DNA from: Gadus chalcogrammus | Lineage: Eukaryota > Chordata > Actinopteri > Gadiformes > Gadidae | Assembly (NCBI RefSeq): GCF_026213295.1 | Contig: NC_079425.1 | Span: 27,818,924 to 27,882,923 of the forward strand | Direction of reading: 5' to 3' | Length of the DNA: 64,000 bases | Shown here: positions 24,097 through 35,456 of the stretch, piece by piece | Numbering within the stretch: the stretch's first letter is position 1 | Layout: the number at the start of each line of letters is the position of its first letter | Notes under the pieces: generated by a model | What the model was told of the DNA's origin: nothing | Seen by the model: the letters and a program-made list of their open reading frames with translations, nothing else | The model's database searches: none | Position numbers and translations under genes: made by a program

Positions 24097-25159
24097 TAGT
24101 TTTCCGACATGGAATGAGGGCGAGATTGTCGATCAGCATTCAAGGGGGGTCGTGAGGGAAACTGTGAACGAGAGGGAACGCGCTCGCCATCACACTCATT
24201 TGCATAGTGTCCCGGCTGGTTACAACGCCTGCATATTAGAGGCCCAGGCCGTGGTGGACGACGGTACTGGTTGGAGTTTTGTAGCTGAGCAATGCTTCCT
24301 ACAAGCTGATCAAGCTGCTCTTGTTGACGCTTCAACATCTCCCTCATCTCGCTCATCTCAGACACCGCGGTAGGTGGGGCAATAGCCTGGGGGGCACCAT
24401 GAACACCATACTGGACACCATACACTAAGGGGACCGAGTGGCTGCGACCTCTCACACCACCAGGCAAACCCTCACGCTCCCATCGAATCGCCTCGGCCCT
24501 CACCTCAAGCAAGGTGCTATCAGGTTGGCGACGCACCAACTGCTTCAACTCGCGTCGCAAGGAACTATTCAAGATGTGCTCAACAAACTGATCTCTCAGA
24601 AGGGCCCCGGCGTGTGGCATGTCAGCAGGGGCGCACCGCTTCACTTTCCCCATGAGGCTCATCAACGCGAGGGAGAACTCCTGAAGCGTTTCTCCTTCTT
24701 GTTGACCTCTGGAAAAGAAAGCTTGCTGCACTGCAACATACGACTCTGAGCACCCATACAGCTCGTCTAAAATGGCAAGTATTCTAGCGGGGTCCTCTCT
24801 CTCAGAGGCAGAGCGATACTTTATCTCCTCCTTGGCCTCTCCCTCTAGGTGGTCGAAAAAAAAAACGCCTGGTCAGACCGGGACAGATGTCGAGCCCTCA
24901 CACTCGCCTGCACCTCCTCCACCCACTCACTCAATCCTACGCCTGTCCTTCCCCTAAAGATGGTACACTTCCTATCTCTAGGCACAAAAATTTGTCTCTC
25001 TGCTACAGAGGGAAAAGAAGTAGGAGAGGCAGCAGGTACTGCTGAAGAGGTAGACGGTAGAGCACTTGAGCCAGCCTGTCCCTGTCGCAACCGCTCATTA
25101 TCTGCTTTTAACTGTGCAATCAGCTCTCTAAGTTCCTGAGTTTCCTCCTCCATGATCAC
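24096..25159 (-). pseudogene. gypsy gag, split by a frameshift
   Basis: Gag lies in two frames. The N-terminal frame, 24845-25159, starts with an ELRELIAQLKADNERLRQG coiled-coil-like segment and contains a gag core start (CTIFRGRTGVGLSEWVEEVQ). The C-terminal frame, 24096-24731, continues the core (QQAFFSRGQQEGETLQEFS) and carries a CCHC zinc knuckle Cys167-Cys170-His175-Cys180 (CRRCNQPGHYANEC) for RNA binding. The first frame is lost at an A10 run around 24856-24865, a typical place for a sequencing or replication slip. A single frame would be expected in an intact element. Confidence 0.87.
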
Positions 25160-25432
25160 TACAAACTCACTACACTACTAGTAGCTACGATGATGCAAAA
25201 GCACCACGAAAGTCAAACCTATAGTGAGGGAGAACTCCCTCACGAAGATCCACGAGGGGCCACTGCTGCTTTGTCTCCGATCGCCCCAATCTGCACGCAC
25301 AAAAACAAAATTTAGATCGCACCAAATACAGCGAGCAACACAAAAAATAAAATAAAAAGAAAATCAAACAAATATGTATACAAAGGAACACACGTCTCAG
25401 CCGTTCGAAAAAAAAAAAGGAAAGGAAGGAAA

Positions 25433-26635
25433 GGAAAATAAACTAAAAAATCTAACTAAGAAATAAGAAAAAGGAACCGACAACGCCACCCTGGGAATTT
25501 CACCTCAGGGAATTGATGTAAAGTGCAAAGCACACAGGTAAGTCCACTCGTTTAGAAGGCATGAGACGTAGTTCAAATGTTATAGAAAAATACAATTTAT
25601 TAAATAACTTCTTTCCTTTTCAATGCAAAATCTTAACCATGCAACCAAACGAAAACAAACAATACACACAAAATAGTTGAGATAAACGCAAAACTAAATA
25701 AGTAATCAAATCAAAAGAAAACAAACAATACACACAAAATAGTTGAGATAAACGCAGAACTAAATAAGTAATCAAACCAAAAGAAAAACAAATCATTCAA
25801 ATAATTAGAACACACATCAACACTCATGCACACACGGATGGGGGGAAACCCCGGTTAAAAGGCACACTGGATGAACACCCTTGGTAGAACTACTCGGGGG
25901 GGGTGCGCCGCAGCGACAGGCGACAGTAGGCACGAGGTGCCAGCCGGAGCAAAGCACGTGAAGTAAACAACGCGGCGTGCAGCAGCAGTGAAGCGGAGTA
26001 GCGTGGAAAGGCAATATCAGCCAGCAATGCAGCAGCGAAGCAGAGTAGCGTGGAAAGGCAAGATCAGCCTAGCAAAGCAGCAGCGAAGCAGAGTAGCGTG
26101 GGAAGGCAAGATCAGCCTGGCAAAGCAGCAGCAGCCCCAATGAGCTGATTGCAGTTGGTCCTGTTTACGACCAAACATGATGTTAGTGTGGCTACATAAA
26201 ACAGAAATGCTACAGTTGTTTGCTATGCTAACACATACCTGTTTACGACCAAACACTGGCATACACACACACACACACACTCGCGTTCACACAGGAGGAG
26301 GGAGTGAGAGAGGACTCCGGCCGTCATCAGCGTTTACCTGAGAACACACTAGCGTTAGCCATCAGACAGCATCAACTACATTGCCACGAAAGAATACTTA
26401 AAATAACTTGCTTACAAGAACTTACACCATAGCTCGCACGAAAACCCTGAAGCAGCAACAAATAGTCGCCCTATCGGACCAGACTACCTTTTAGCCCGGA
26501 AGTGACGCGCAAGTGACAGGAGCGCAAAAAGAAAGAGGCAGGTGGAGGATGGCTGCTTTTATACCGCCCACATCATGACGGCCACTAGTGGTACTTAACC
26601 GTGACTAACATGGATAGCTCCTCTATCCTGCTACA
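25433..26635 (-). repeat. 5' LTR of the gypsy element, eroded at its inner end
   Basis: About 1,203 bp, closely matching the left LTR except for substitutions and many one-base indels. Its outer end is intact (tatcctgctaca followed by the CTAG duplication). At the inner end the last ~18 bp present in the other LTR (gccacctt-type sequence) are replaced by a purine-rich aaggaaaggaaggaaagg stretch, so the LTR end and primer-binding site cannot be seen. Confidence 0.9.
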
Positions 26636-26639
26636 CTAG

Positions 26640-27436
26640 CATTGATTGGGTTGCCACCTTTCAAAAATGAAAATAAGGGACGCCCACCACGGGCCCGACT
26701 CCTGTGGGGCGGGGCGCCCGCAGCAGTGGTATGTTTTATCTTGTGCTGGTGTTTTTAGTAAAGGGTTGATCAAGAAAGCAATTAGTCATACTTAAAGCTT
26801 GAAATGCCTTATTACCAATTAACATTCTCTTATAAAGTGCAGTCAATTCAATCTTGAATGAAATCTCTTTGTGTGGCGTGTGGAACAATGAACTTTTAAA
26901 ATATAAACTAAATAAACTAAGAACTTCATGTAACTTTTTAAGTGCATAACTATAGAGACTCTCTTTGAACATTTTTACAAAAAAACAACAGTACAAAAAA
27001 AAAAAAAAAACACGTATAAACGTATGTAAAAAAGAAAGTGCAAAACATTACTCCTTCCCTCAACATTACTCCTCCCCTCAAAACTGTTGCTACTTTTTCC
27101 AGGTGTACTTCTTGTTACTCCTTGCAGCACTGAGTAACTCTTTGTCTTTCAAAGCGCTGTTGTAAAACTCTGAACAGGACTGCTCAAAGTTGAGAGTGAT
27201 CAGGAGCTCACTTCTCATGAGCTCTGTGGAGCACCTGTTCCTGCAGTCACTCCATTTGTTGGCCATTCTGGAGAAGATCCTTTCCACACATCCAGTGGAT
27301 GCGGAGATGCTCAGGATGTGGCTGGTGATAGACAGCATGTTAGGCAGGTCAGCTACTTGAAAGAGGAGCCCAACGGTTGGGCAGTGGACACACACACACG
27401 CACACACACACGCACACACACACGCGCACACACACA
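26640..27436 (-). pseudogene. hAT transposase C-terminal remnant
   Basis: The minus-strand frame at 27090-27437 contains a hAT C-terminal dimerisation domain: ITSHILSISASTGCVERIFS, MANKWSDCRNR and LNFEQSCSEFYN. Upstream of it (in minus sense) the frame runs into an (AC)n tract at 27388-27436, so the rest of the transposase is missing. Towards 26,640 the sequence gggttgccacctttcaaaaa and aagggacg resembles the 3' end of fish hAT elements. The gypsy element inserted immediately next to this remnant. Confidence 0.8.
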
Positions 27437-28045
27437 ATGCATTTCGCTGCTACAACAACAAAAAAAATAGAAGAAAAAGTTCCCTCAAATATTATTAATT
27501 TCAAAACATTGGCCAAAATAGAATATCTTTTCACTTGGGCTGCTTCTAGGACATTTTGGGTGGATTATGAACATTATGTGGGCAGGACATTTTTTGCAGG
27601 ACCTGGCAACCCTGCGCTGTTGCCCGAGGTGCTGAAATGCTCCGGAACAGATCTGGATCCATGGCCAAAAAGACTTGTATGGCTATAAACCTATAAAAAT
27701 AGGTTATAGACGAAGTCTAAACTGCAGAAAATAAAAACATACAAGCTGCCTTTTAAGGATACCTTGGAATATCTGTCTATTTTTTAACCAGCGGATCCTA
27801 GTTTACGACAAAAACAACACAATTGACGGCAGCTCTGTTGCCGCGTGGTTTTTAGAGCCATGTATGCTGAGTGGAGGGGGCGGTCGATAGCAACCACAAC
27901 AGTCAAGTAACGTGGACGCAGCCCCATTGAAAAGAATATAATACACACGCTACATACTCAGGAGGAGGTATGACCTCACACATGATAACTAAATGAATTA
28001 TTTCAAATAACCCTGCCTCGTTAAATGTGTCCGTGCACATCTCTC
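27437..28045. repeat. Fragments of the palindrome-arm repeat family
   Basis: 27437-27680 matches 39208-39450 in the same orientation (from caatgcatttcgctgcta through gacctggcaaccctgcgctg). 27695-28045 matches the right palindrome arm (43073-43262 joined to 44730-44815, plus 42985-43045). The join reads straight through the hAT insertion site of the right arm without the hAT. This is therefore an independent, rearranged copy of the family. Confidence 0.85.
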
Positions 28046-28315
28046 AGAGTGACTTTATAGCCTACAGTAGGCCTACTAGCCACCAGACAGTGATAGAAAA
28101 AATGAAAGGAGTCACGTTGAACACAAAAGAAACGTATGAATTACAAGTCTAAACTGTGGGATAGAGCAATATGGGGAGCGAGAACTTGCGCTGCGCAGCC
28201 CTTCTGAAGTCGAAAAAATCTCCAGATTGAAATACATTGGTTTAGCATTGAATTAATTAAATATTAATATATATATAATATAGGGCTATATATATTTTTT
28301 TATATAAAATGATTG

Positions 28316-28616
28316 AACATACGTCATCCCTCCACCACTATACTGTAAAAACACATGTTCAAGTTGAATGATAATGCATGAATTTATTCTTTATTCTGCC
28401 ATAGTATTTATTGAAAGGGGGGGGGGGCATACAAGTCTTTTTGGCCATGGATCCAGATCTGTTCTGGAGCATTTCAGCACCTCGGGCAACAGCGCAGGGT
28501 TGCCAGGTCCTGCAAAAAACGTCCTGCCCACATACCGTTCCAACCTGTGAAGCTTGCAACCCTGCGTCACCGTCACCTGTTCAAGAAAACGTACAATGTC
28601 AACGTATGCTTTTGGC
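28316..28616. repeat. Second fragment of the palindrome-arm family
   Basis: Matches the complement of 39300-39550, starting catacgtcatccctccacca and running through the segment that reads agatctgttctggagcattt. A 33-bp segment (gtgaagcttgcaaccctgc...) near 28547 recurs near 29076. The fragment is inverted relative to 27437-27680, so a small inverted pair exists here too. Confidence 0.83.
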
Positions 28617-29204
28617 AACTGGTTTGGGCTGTGACATACTCTGCGTCACCTCAGTGAAGTCAAGTGTTGCCCGATTTCCGACTTTAACAACCATTTTATT
28701 GCACTTTTCCTTATCGGAAGTCGGAAATTCGCGAGTTCTGAGCAGGCCTAAAATGGAACGCAGCATGCCTCGCTGGTGACGTCGGTATGGGTATAAAGTG
28801 ATGCGTGGTATGTGGACGCATCTGCCCTCCACAGAAGTTAATGCTGGGTTTTGAGTATCATATGCACTTGGAATTGGCATATGGCGTATGTACTGCACGC
28901 ATTTTGAAATTGTAAAACAGTGCGATCTGTGCGCATAGTGAAGAGACTGGGTTGAGATTATACAATAGATATTACACCCTAACTGTTTCTGCAGTGGGTT
29001 TTGAACTCCCTACCCAAGAAAACCGTGACCCGCGCCTTTGAGGTTTACACCCGCAACTCCGTTTTTAAAACAACCCGTGAAGCTTGCAACCCTGCATCAC
29101 CGTCACCTTCGCCGTACTGGCAGCGATAGGAAGTTTCCAAATAATTATAACTTTGTTTTGTTTTTATAACTTTTTGTTTTGTAGGCCTATATAACCAGGA
29201 TACT
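28617..29204. other. Repeat-like sequence, not identified
   Basis: No gene recognised. It includes the second copy of the gaagcttgcaaccctgca segment (about 29078) shared with 28549. Confidence 0.4.
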
Positions 29205-29330
29205 GTAGGTATAACACGCTACGCGCGGATACTGTAGGTATAACACGCTATTTTCCGTTGAAATGCAACATAATCCAGTGTTCAAGAAAACATACACTAT
29301 GTGGTCGTATTTTCTGAGAGGACAGGCTGA
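29205..29330. repeat. Third short fragment of the palindrome-arm family
   Basis: The segment tataacacgctattttccgt, then ccagtgttcaagaaaaca, matches the arm sequence next to the (GT)n tract at 45305-45362. The preceding 24 bp (gcggatactgtaggtataacacgct) is locally duplicated. Confidence 0.75.
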
Positions 29331-29650
29331 TACTGGACCTTGATGGGTTAGTAGATGAGGGTGAGTCTGACGTCACTGTTCGCTGGTATAGCCTTCATGA
29401 ATGAATGAAGAAACATGTGAACATATTCATTTCCTGCAGCGCAGTTCAGGCAGCCGCCCAGACAACGCACACTTCCCGCTTTGCCTACAGCTATAGGCCT
29501 AGATAAAAAAAATCAATAAAGCAACCCCCCGCTCCTACAGTTCCCCCGTCAGCAGCTAATTTCTCCTCTTGTGACATGTTGATATAAAGTTGGACTATTA
29601 ACATCACAATCAAACGTAGGCTACCCCGAGAGGTAGGCCTATAGGCTATA

Positions 29651-30390
29651 CCTTAATGACAATAATGTGTTATCGATATTTAACGTAGCCTATTGAGGAT
29701 ACGTTTCAATTAAATATATTGTAGCACCGACCAGGAAGAACGGAGTCAGGCATTTGGTCAAATAGGGGTTCTGTGCCTCATACACCGCTCGACTACAGAA
29801 ACACCCTCTTTATTAACTCACCAACACATACATAGAACAGCACACCTAACTAACACACAAGTCATTCTCGGTGATGGTGGCAACAACGACACACAACAGA
29901 ACAACACACAACAAGGAACAATCCCAACCCATTAACCCCACTGATCATCAACAACACCAACAACTAGCAACGGACCCAGAACAACAACAATAACAGCAAC
30001 CATAACAGCAACAACATCATCCCCCAGAATCCCCGGCACGAACCCGGAAGAGAGCGAACACGTTGCGAACACCGGTCGTTACAATATGTTATCCAAGAGG
30101 TAGGCTAAATAAATAACAAAAAATATGTTGAGAACGAAGCTATTTGCAATATGTTCAATAAGACGTAATCAGTGATAAAATACGTTAAATGAAACGTTCC
30201 CCGAAAGGGAAATATGCCTTAATGACAATAATGTGCTATATGTTGACATTTAACATATCTGGGATACGTTTCAACCAAACATAATCCTATGGTAAATAAA
30301 TGGCAAAAAATAGGCTGACAATGAACGTATTTGCTATACGTTCAATAAAACGTAATCACGTACAAAATACGTTTTTCCGACAAATGTAAT
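29651..30390. repeat. Tandem duplication of a ~198-bp unit, first copy split by a solo LTR
   Basis: Two diverged copies begin ccttaatgacaataatgtg at 29651 and 30217. Both include gatacgtttcaa, a ggtaaataaat-type segment, tatttgc...ttcaataa and acgtaatca blocks in order. Allowing for the 368-bp insertion in the first copy, the unit is about 198 bp. Confidence 0.8.
29720..30083. mobile_element. Probable solo LTR
   Basis: 364 bp starting TGTAGCACCGACC and ending GGTCGTTACA (TG...CA), flanked by ATAT at 29716-29719 and 30084-30087. The sister tandem unit has no such block at the matching position, which confirms it as an insertion. It contains ctctttattaactcacc and is CA-rich without an open frame. 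A short TIR element with a 4-bp duplication is the alternative. Confidence 0.65.
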
Positions 30391-30692
30391 TGAGACTGCC
30401 GAATAGTTCTCTGGGAACGTAATTTTGATGAGACAGGGTTGCGAACTAATATCTTCAACACCATTGTTGGCTCATGCCTCTTTTATGCACTACAGACTGG
30501 TTTAGTTTGTGCTTTTCAGTTTGTCTCTTCGATCTGATTTGCATCGGTCAGAATGGAAAAAATATGTGTTTTAGATGTATTTTGCGTATGGTAGAATCTG
30601 TGTGTGTGTGTGTGTGTGAGTGAGTGAGTGAGTAAGAGGTCTATGACAAAATGAATTAGGATGCAACTTCAAATAGAACTTGTTCTGTTATG
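30391..30692. other. Unique sequence with a short (GT)n
   Basis: Nothing recognised apart from a short GT/GAGT run at about 30599-30635. Confidence 0.4.
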
Positions 30693-31182
30693 CAGTGTTT
30701 CCCCCACGTGCGCCGCTGCTGAATTTTCTCCGCCGCTGCAATAAAAATCCTTCTCCTAATTTTTACGTAGCTCCTTTTAGAAAATGTACAGCGCGTAACG
30801 TCAATTGCGCAGCACGCGGCACATCGTCACGGAACCAACATCAAAGAGAAAAATACACGCGAGTGTGGCAGTTGTGGCAGTAGGGCTACCCTACACGGTT
30901 GCAAAGTTACATTGATTCTAGCTGTAGCGAGTGAAGCGGAAGATCGAAGAAAGAAGGAAAGAGAGAGACAGACAGAGAGAGAGAGAGAGAGACAGACAGA
31001 GAGAGAGAGAGAGAAAGTAAGTTGCTAAAATGTGTCGCTACATGACCACCAGTGTTTAAAAACCCTCTGAGCCCAATCAATTATTGTATCTATAAACCGC
31101 AACCTCCGGCCGTTATTCCTCTAGTATGTGTGTGTGTGTGTGTGTGGTGTGTGTGTGTGGTGTGTGTGTGTGTGTGTGTGTG

Positions 31183-31230
<48 letters not shown>

Positions 31231-31893
31231 TGTAGTGTTGTGTAGGCCTATGTGTGTGGGTGTGCGTGTTGTCGCTCTTTTTGGGATCACTCATAGCCTT
31301 TACAGGAGCTTATATCCAGTCAGGAATTTATAGACTAGGTATTTTCGGGAACTTTGAAAAATGAATCCATAGGCCTACTGTTAGATCCGATGTTGTTCTT
31401 TATTGCCATATAAAATCCGTTTTCATCCCCTATTTTAGTTAGGGATTTATGCTAATCGCCTGTAAGCATGTGGTCATTAGCATATATGCAGGGAAAAAAC
31501 CTAAGGACCTTTAACCCTAACCCTTTTGAACAAAGTCTTATGTAAAAAAACAGTTATGCTTTGGGCATAGCAACCATGTTTAGTGTTTGAGCATTAGGCA
31601 AAAATCTGTAAATGAATTGTGCAAATTATATATTACTATACAAAAATATAAAAATCTGTAAATGAAGACACAAAAGGCAAAGTTACAACACCAATGAACC
31701 CATCTACAGTAATACACAGGACTGTTTGAATAGGATTTAAGGGCATATTGTCCTCTCAAAGTGCACCAGATTCATGCATTCCAATGTAAAGGGTACAAAA
31801 AAAATTCGGCCGGGGGGTCATGCCCCCGGACACCCCTAGAAGGCTTCGGGGACCACACCACCGCTGCTGAAAAAAATCCTGCGGGAAACACTG
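30693..31893. mobile_element. hAT-like DNA transposon (CAGTGTTTCCC termini)
   Basis: The inverted termini are CAGTGTTTCCC at 30693 and GGGAAACACTG ending at 31893. Just inside both there are related cgctgctgaa/ccgctgctgaa stretches. The 1.2-kb interior has GA (about 30961-31015) and GT (31126-31262) microsatellites and no transposase. The outer 8 bp (ctgttatg / taatgtca) do not match, so the target duplication has decayed or one boundary is off by a few bases. Confidence 0.72.
31126..31262. repeat. (GT)n microsatellite within the hAT element
   Basis: Interrupted GT repeat with several gg and tt breaks. Confidence 0.95.
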
Positions 31894-32125
31894 TAATGTC
31901 ATGTTGATGTTTTCAACAGGCTTCTTATATGGAGTTGCTTATGATGAAAATGACCAAATTAAACATTAACTATGCCAGCCAGTAACAATAATCAAATACT
32001 CATTGACCTTACTTCACCTTGAAGTTGTAAGTAGTGTTAAAGGTTAAGCAAATGCTGTCCAACAATTCAAAATGCCAATAGGTCACCAAGGTGGAATAAG
32101 GGATGGCCCCTCCTCCCTCCCTCTC
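31894..32125. other. Sequence upstream of the lectin exon fragment
   Basis: No separate feature recognised. It leads into the promoter-like segment at 32131. Confidence 0.35.
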
Positions 32126-32142
32126 TCAGACTATTTAAAGGA
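32126..32142 (+). promoter_or_regulatory. Lectin-family TATA-like box, pseudogene copy
   Basis: CAGACTATTTAAAGG lies about 100 bp upstream of the ATG at 32236. The intact lectin gene has CAGACTATTTAAAAATAG at the same distance from its ATG. Conservation of both sequence and spacing supports a core promoter. Confidence 0.6.
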
Positions 32143-32235
32143 ACGAATGGTGAACCACTAATTCAGTGGACCTTGTCTTGTCTGTCTTTATCTGAGAACA
32201 TCAAACCACTGCACCTCTGAATCTGGACAAGAATC

Positions 32236-32373
32236 ATGAGGAATACATTCACAAATGACCTGATCCTCTTCTTCATTCTCTCACTTTCCATCAGCCAACC
32301 GCCTCATGTGGACGCCTCTCTGCTAGAGTGGTGTCCTGGAGCAACTTGCCTGACTGCTACTGCTACTCACTGA
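32236..32373 (+). pseudogene. C-type lectin 5' fragment (signal peptide only)
   Basis: Forty-five codons from ATG to TGA. The first 30 residues (MRNTFTNDLILFFILSLSIS, then QPPHVDASLL) align with the signal peptide of the intact lectin at 60,408-61,238. After the Leu-Leu the sequence departs at once and stops, with no C-type lectin domain downstream on this strand. It is a truncated duplicate. It faces the opposite way to the other lectin copies in the window. Confidence 0.82.
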
Positions 32374-35187
32374 GTCATTTGGATGATTGAGCCTAGTAAA
32401 TAACACTGTGTAGGGTACAAATCAAGGAGGATTCTATCAATATGCACTGAGACCCCCACTGTGGGTGTTCCTCATGACCTGAAACAGACGAGGGACTCTG
32501 AGGACCCAGCAAGGAGCCAGGGCGTCGCCCTGCCCATGGCTGTAGCTCCCCCCTTTTCATGGCTGTGCGTCTAGCAGACCATTGCGAGCAGGAGCGGCGG
32601 GCTCCTGAGACTTGAGGTTCATCACCTCAATCCCCCTAACCCTAACACTCACCTGCTCTCCCATCGTCTAGTCCGTAGATCATAAGACCCTTCCTGTTTA
32701 TTGGATCTTTGAGAGGTCACCAAATTCATAGCCTCTGCTTACACATTGTGAAGGAAAAAGAGAATTGATGACTTGCCCCGGTTGTTGGCAGGTGTTATTT
32801 AGGAATCTTGCTGTCTGCATGTTGTTCAGCCTGGAGCGTCTCATGCAGGTAGAGCAGTCTGTATGGCTGTCTGGGTGGAGGTCGGGACAGAGTGCAGAGA
32901 TTTTGCAGGTACACGTTTCAAACCTTTCCATAAAGGGTACAGCCCAGCTGAGTCCCACGCAGGAACCGCTCACAGGCCACCTTCCCCGGTCAAACATCTA
33001 GACCCCCGTCCTCCAGTCAGCCCTCACCTCATGGAGGGCTGGATGAAGAGCGACCTTCTACTAAGGCTTGTAAAATGCTGCGACTCTGCTGCTCCCAGCG
33101 GCCTGGGGGAGAGGGGGGGAGCCGGGACAAAGGAGAGAAGGAAGAGAAGGAGGAAGAAGGAAGCAGCCAGGAGGGCCAGAGCCGTCAGACAATAACCTGG
33201 TTTAGTAAAAGGACTATTTGTGTTGCATTTGTGCGTCATTCTATTAAAATTGCCTGTCTAATGATGTTAAATTAAACATGCTCCAGTGTCAAGTCATTTG
33301 TAGGGTCGAGGTCAGGATCCAAGCCTTCATCCTTTCTACTGCATCGTGTTCTTCCTGAGCGTATAACGCTGAAGCCCTCAAGAGGGCCCAGTGTTCAACA
33401 GTGATGATCCACAGTTGATTGCTCTGATCACAGAGGAATTGCATTTGTTCAAAGCTAATTTGTAGGTACTGTTCACGGTAGCCTGTGTGATCCGTAGTGA
33501 GGACCGCTGTCAGTCCGTGCAGTAGATCTTTCCTGGCCGCTCTCTTGCTGCCTGTCCATCCATAATGTCCTCTTCCCCTCAACACTGCCGTCCTCATCCT
33601 GCCCTCCATGGGCTTCACCGCCTGTTCTCAGCAACCTTATAGTGAAGTGCAGGCGTGGAGCGCCCCCTTGTGTTGACGAAGCGCCCTGCAGCGGAGCAGA
33701 GAAATGTCTTGATCAAAGCAGGACGCTGAGGCCTTCCTCTTGGGTGATGATGACCAGCGCACTCCAGGTAGGGTCTGCTCTGGTGCATATTGATCAGGCA
33801 GAGAACCAGTAATGTACTCTGCAAGCAAAATGAGATGAACAGGAAGAAAAATGTTGAACTTGACTGAATGATTGATTTCTACTTTCACAGACATGAGTCA
33901 TCGGATGCATTATTTACCCCCTTGTGAAAAACTACATCACAAAATAGGATCACTAACATTAATTCACATAAATAGGACTTTCTAAAAATCTCCTGGTCGT
34001 TATACTACAGACTGCAGCATTGAGGGAAAAGTCACATGCATAAGAAGAAGATTTTTCAAAATGTTCACTATTTCTGGGGTTCCGGTGTAGACAATGTCTC
34101 CGACCAGATTGTTTCACAAACAGGCAGCTGCACTGCATTTGTTCTTCTATTTTTATTTGCACCTAAGTGGAAATTTTTTCCACAGAATAAAGCAACATTG
34201 TTTGCTTGTAGGCTTTTTAGGACCAGACGACATTCTGGCTCATCTCTATTAACAGATGTCTAAGCTGATTTAAAGCTAAATCATCATCAGAAGAAAACTA
34301 TTGTATCTGAGACTGTTTCTCTCCACACAGTATTTCCACCTGAATGCAATCAGTACCTGTACAAAAATCCCCAAATTCTAAAAGAAAATTAAGCAACTCA
34401 CAAGAGCCCTGCAGTCACATGAGTAGAAGTGAGTCTGGATAACAACTCACAAGATAACTGAAAATGTTGTGGATCAAGAAGTAGTTGAGTGGATACCATT
34501 TGACAAGATAGGCTCTTGGATTGTGAAATATTCCAGTGCATATCATTTTACAAAGCATGAGTATCAAGGCGTTGTGGATCAGGATACACACAATGTGAAT
34601 CGTCTTCTGTTGGTTAAAAATAATAAAGTCAGATAAAAGCTTCCAAACATACATGCTAAAAGTTGATTTATTGCATTGGAAAGTAATAACCAGTTACAAG
34701 GCATATGGTAGGAATGGTTATACCATTGAAACAGGACAGTTTCAACCTACTTCGTCATGTTTAATTAGTGATGTTGTGGAATATATGGCACTTGTTCATT
34801 TGGATTTCATGGACAATGTAATATTGTATTATTAATTAAATAAACAGTTCTATACTTTCCGGGTAAAAGTGACTCAACACATTATAGATAACTGGAACCA
34901 TGAAAAATAACTATTAAAGAAAAGTCAGTTATTTCTAGAATTTCTACAATTAAACTTAGGCTTCTACCAACATAAACCTTGGATGTCTACAATTGTAACT
35001 AGAATTGATAGGTGGAAGAGGAGGTGTGTATTATAACTGGTGGCCTACTTTCCTAGGGCGACCACAATGATCTATAAGTTACTAACAAACCTAAAACGCA
35101 AACTACACAGCAATTCGATTGGTGATAGCGGAGGTTTCTTTTGTTTTTCTCTGATTTACCATTGGTAATTACCCATTCAAGTAACAT
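32374..35187. other. Intergenic sequence, no gene recognised
   Basis: About 2.8 kb without a recognisable gene or transposon end. The largest frame (minus strand, 33289-33618, 109 codons) has no motif I can identify. A purine-rich stretch at 33105-33180 gives an Arg/Lys-rich frame that looks compositional. 33.9-35.1 kb is AT-rich. Confidence 0.45.
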
Positions 35188-35300
35188 AAGGCAAGGCAAG
35201 GCAAGGCGACTTTATTTAAATAGCACTTTTCATACACAAGGCAGACTCAAAGTGCTTCACATATAAACATTGGCATACAATAAATTAAAATAATAGATGA
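35188..35300 (-). mobile_element. LINE 3'-end fragment with (TTGCC)n tail
   Basis: On the plus strand (ggcaa)n is followed by gcgactttatttaaatagca and tcaaagtgcttcacatat, a common 3' terminal sequence of fish LINEs seen in reverse. Only the 3' tail is present; the 5' limit is not clear. Confidence 0.68.
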
Positions 35301-35375
35301 GTAAAAGAAAACACACGCAAAGAATGAGTAAAATATAGAGTGCTATGTATTTAAGATCAGATCAACAGTCTCTCT

Positions 35376-35456
35376 GGTACCCAGCGTCGGGACTCCAACC
35401 CGACCTAAAGGAATTTGGTACCCACGTCGGGACTCCAACCCGACCTAAAGGAACTT
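35376..35456. repeat. Tandem duplication, 41-bp unit, two copies
   Basis: Two copies of ggtaccca(g)cgtcgggactcc...cctaaaggaa at 35376-35416 and 35417-35456, differing by one indel and one substitution. Confidence 0.9.

Larger units (their letters stand above)
18681..26635 (-). mobile_element. Near-complete Ty3/gypsy LTR retrotransposon
   Basis: A 7,955-bp element read on the minus strand. The two LTRs begin and end TG...CA (in minus-strand sense TGTAGCAGGATA... to ...CCTTGCCACA). A 4-bp target duplication CTAG is at 18677-18680 and 26636-26639. The element's 5' to 3' order is 5' LTR (right), gag with a CCHC knuckle, aspartic protease, RT, RNase H, integrase, polypurine tract, 3' LTR (left). 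RT before integrase is the standard Ty3/gypsy order, so it is not the integrase-first Gmr1-type element known from cod. The frame is broken in gag and RT, so this copy is probably non-autonomous. Many inter-LTR differences are single-base indels at short homopolymers, which could be residual assembly error. Confidence 0.95.

Noticed and set aside
18681..26635. Identity with Gmr1, the integrase-first gypsy element of cod
   Set aside because: Here integrase lies after RT and RNase H, the standard gypsy order.
32630..32650. Short ccctaaccctaac run as an interstitial telomere repeat (also near 31,510)
   Set aside because: Fewer than three units; expected by chance in a window of this size.
33289..33618. 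A 109-codon minus-strand frame
   Set aside because: No motif, signal peptide or paralogue seen, and nothing supports a promoter or splice context.
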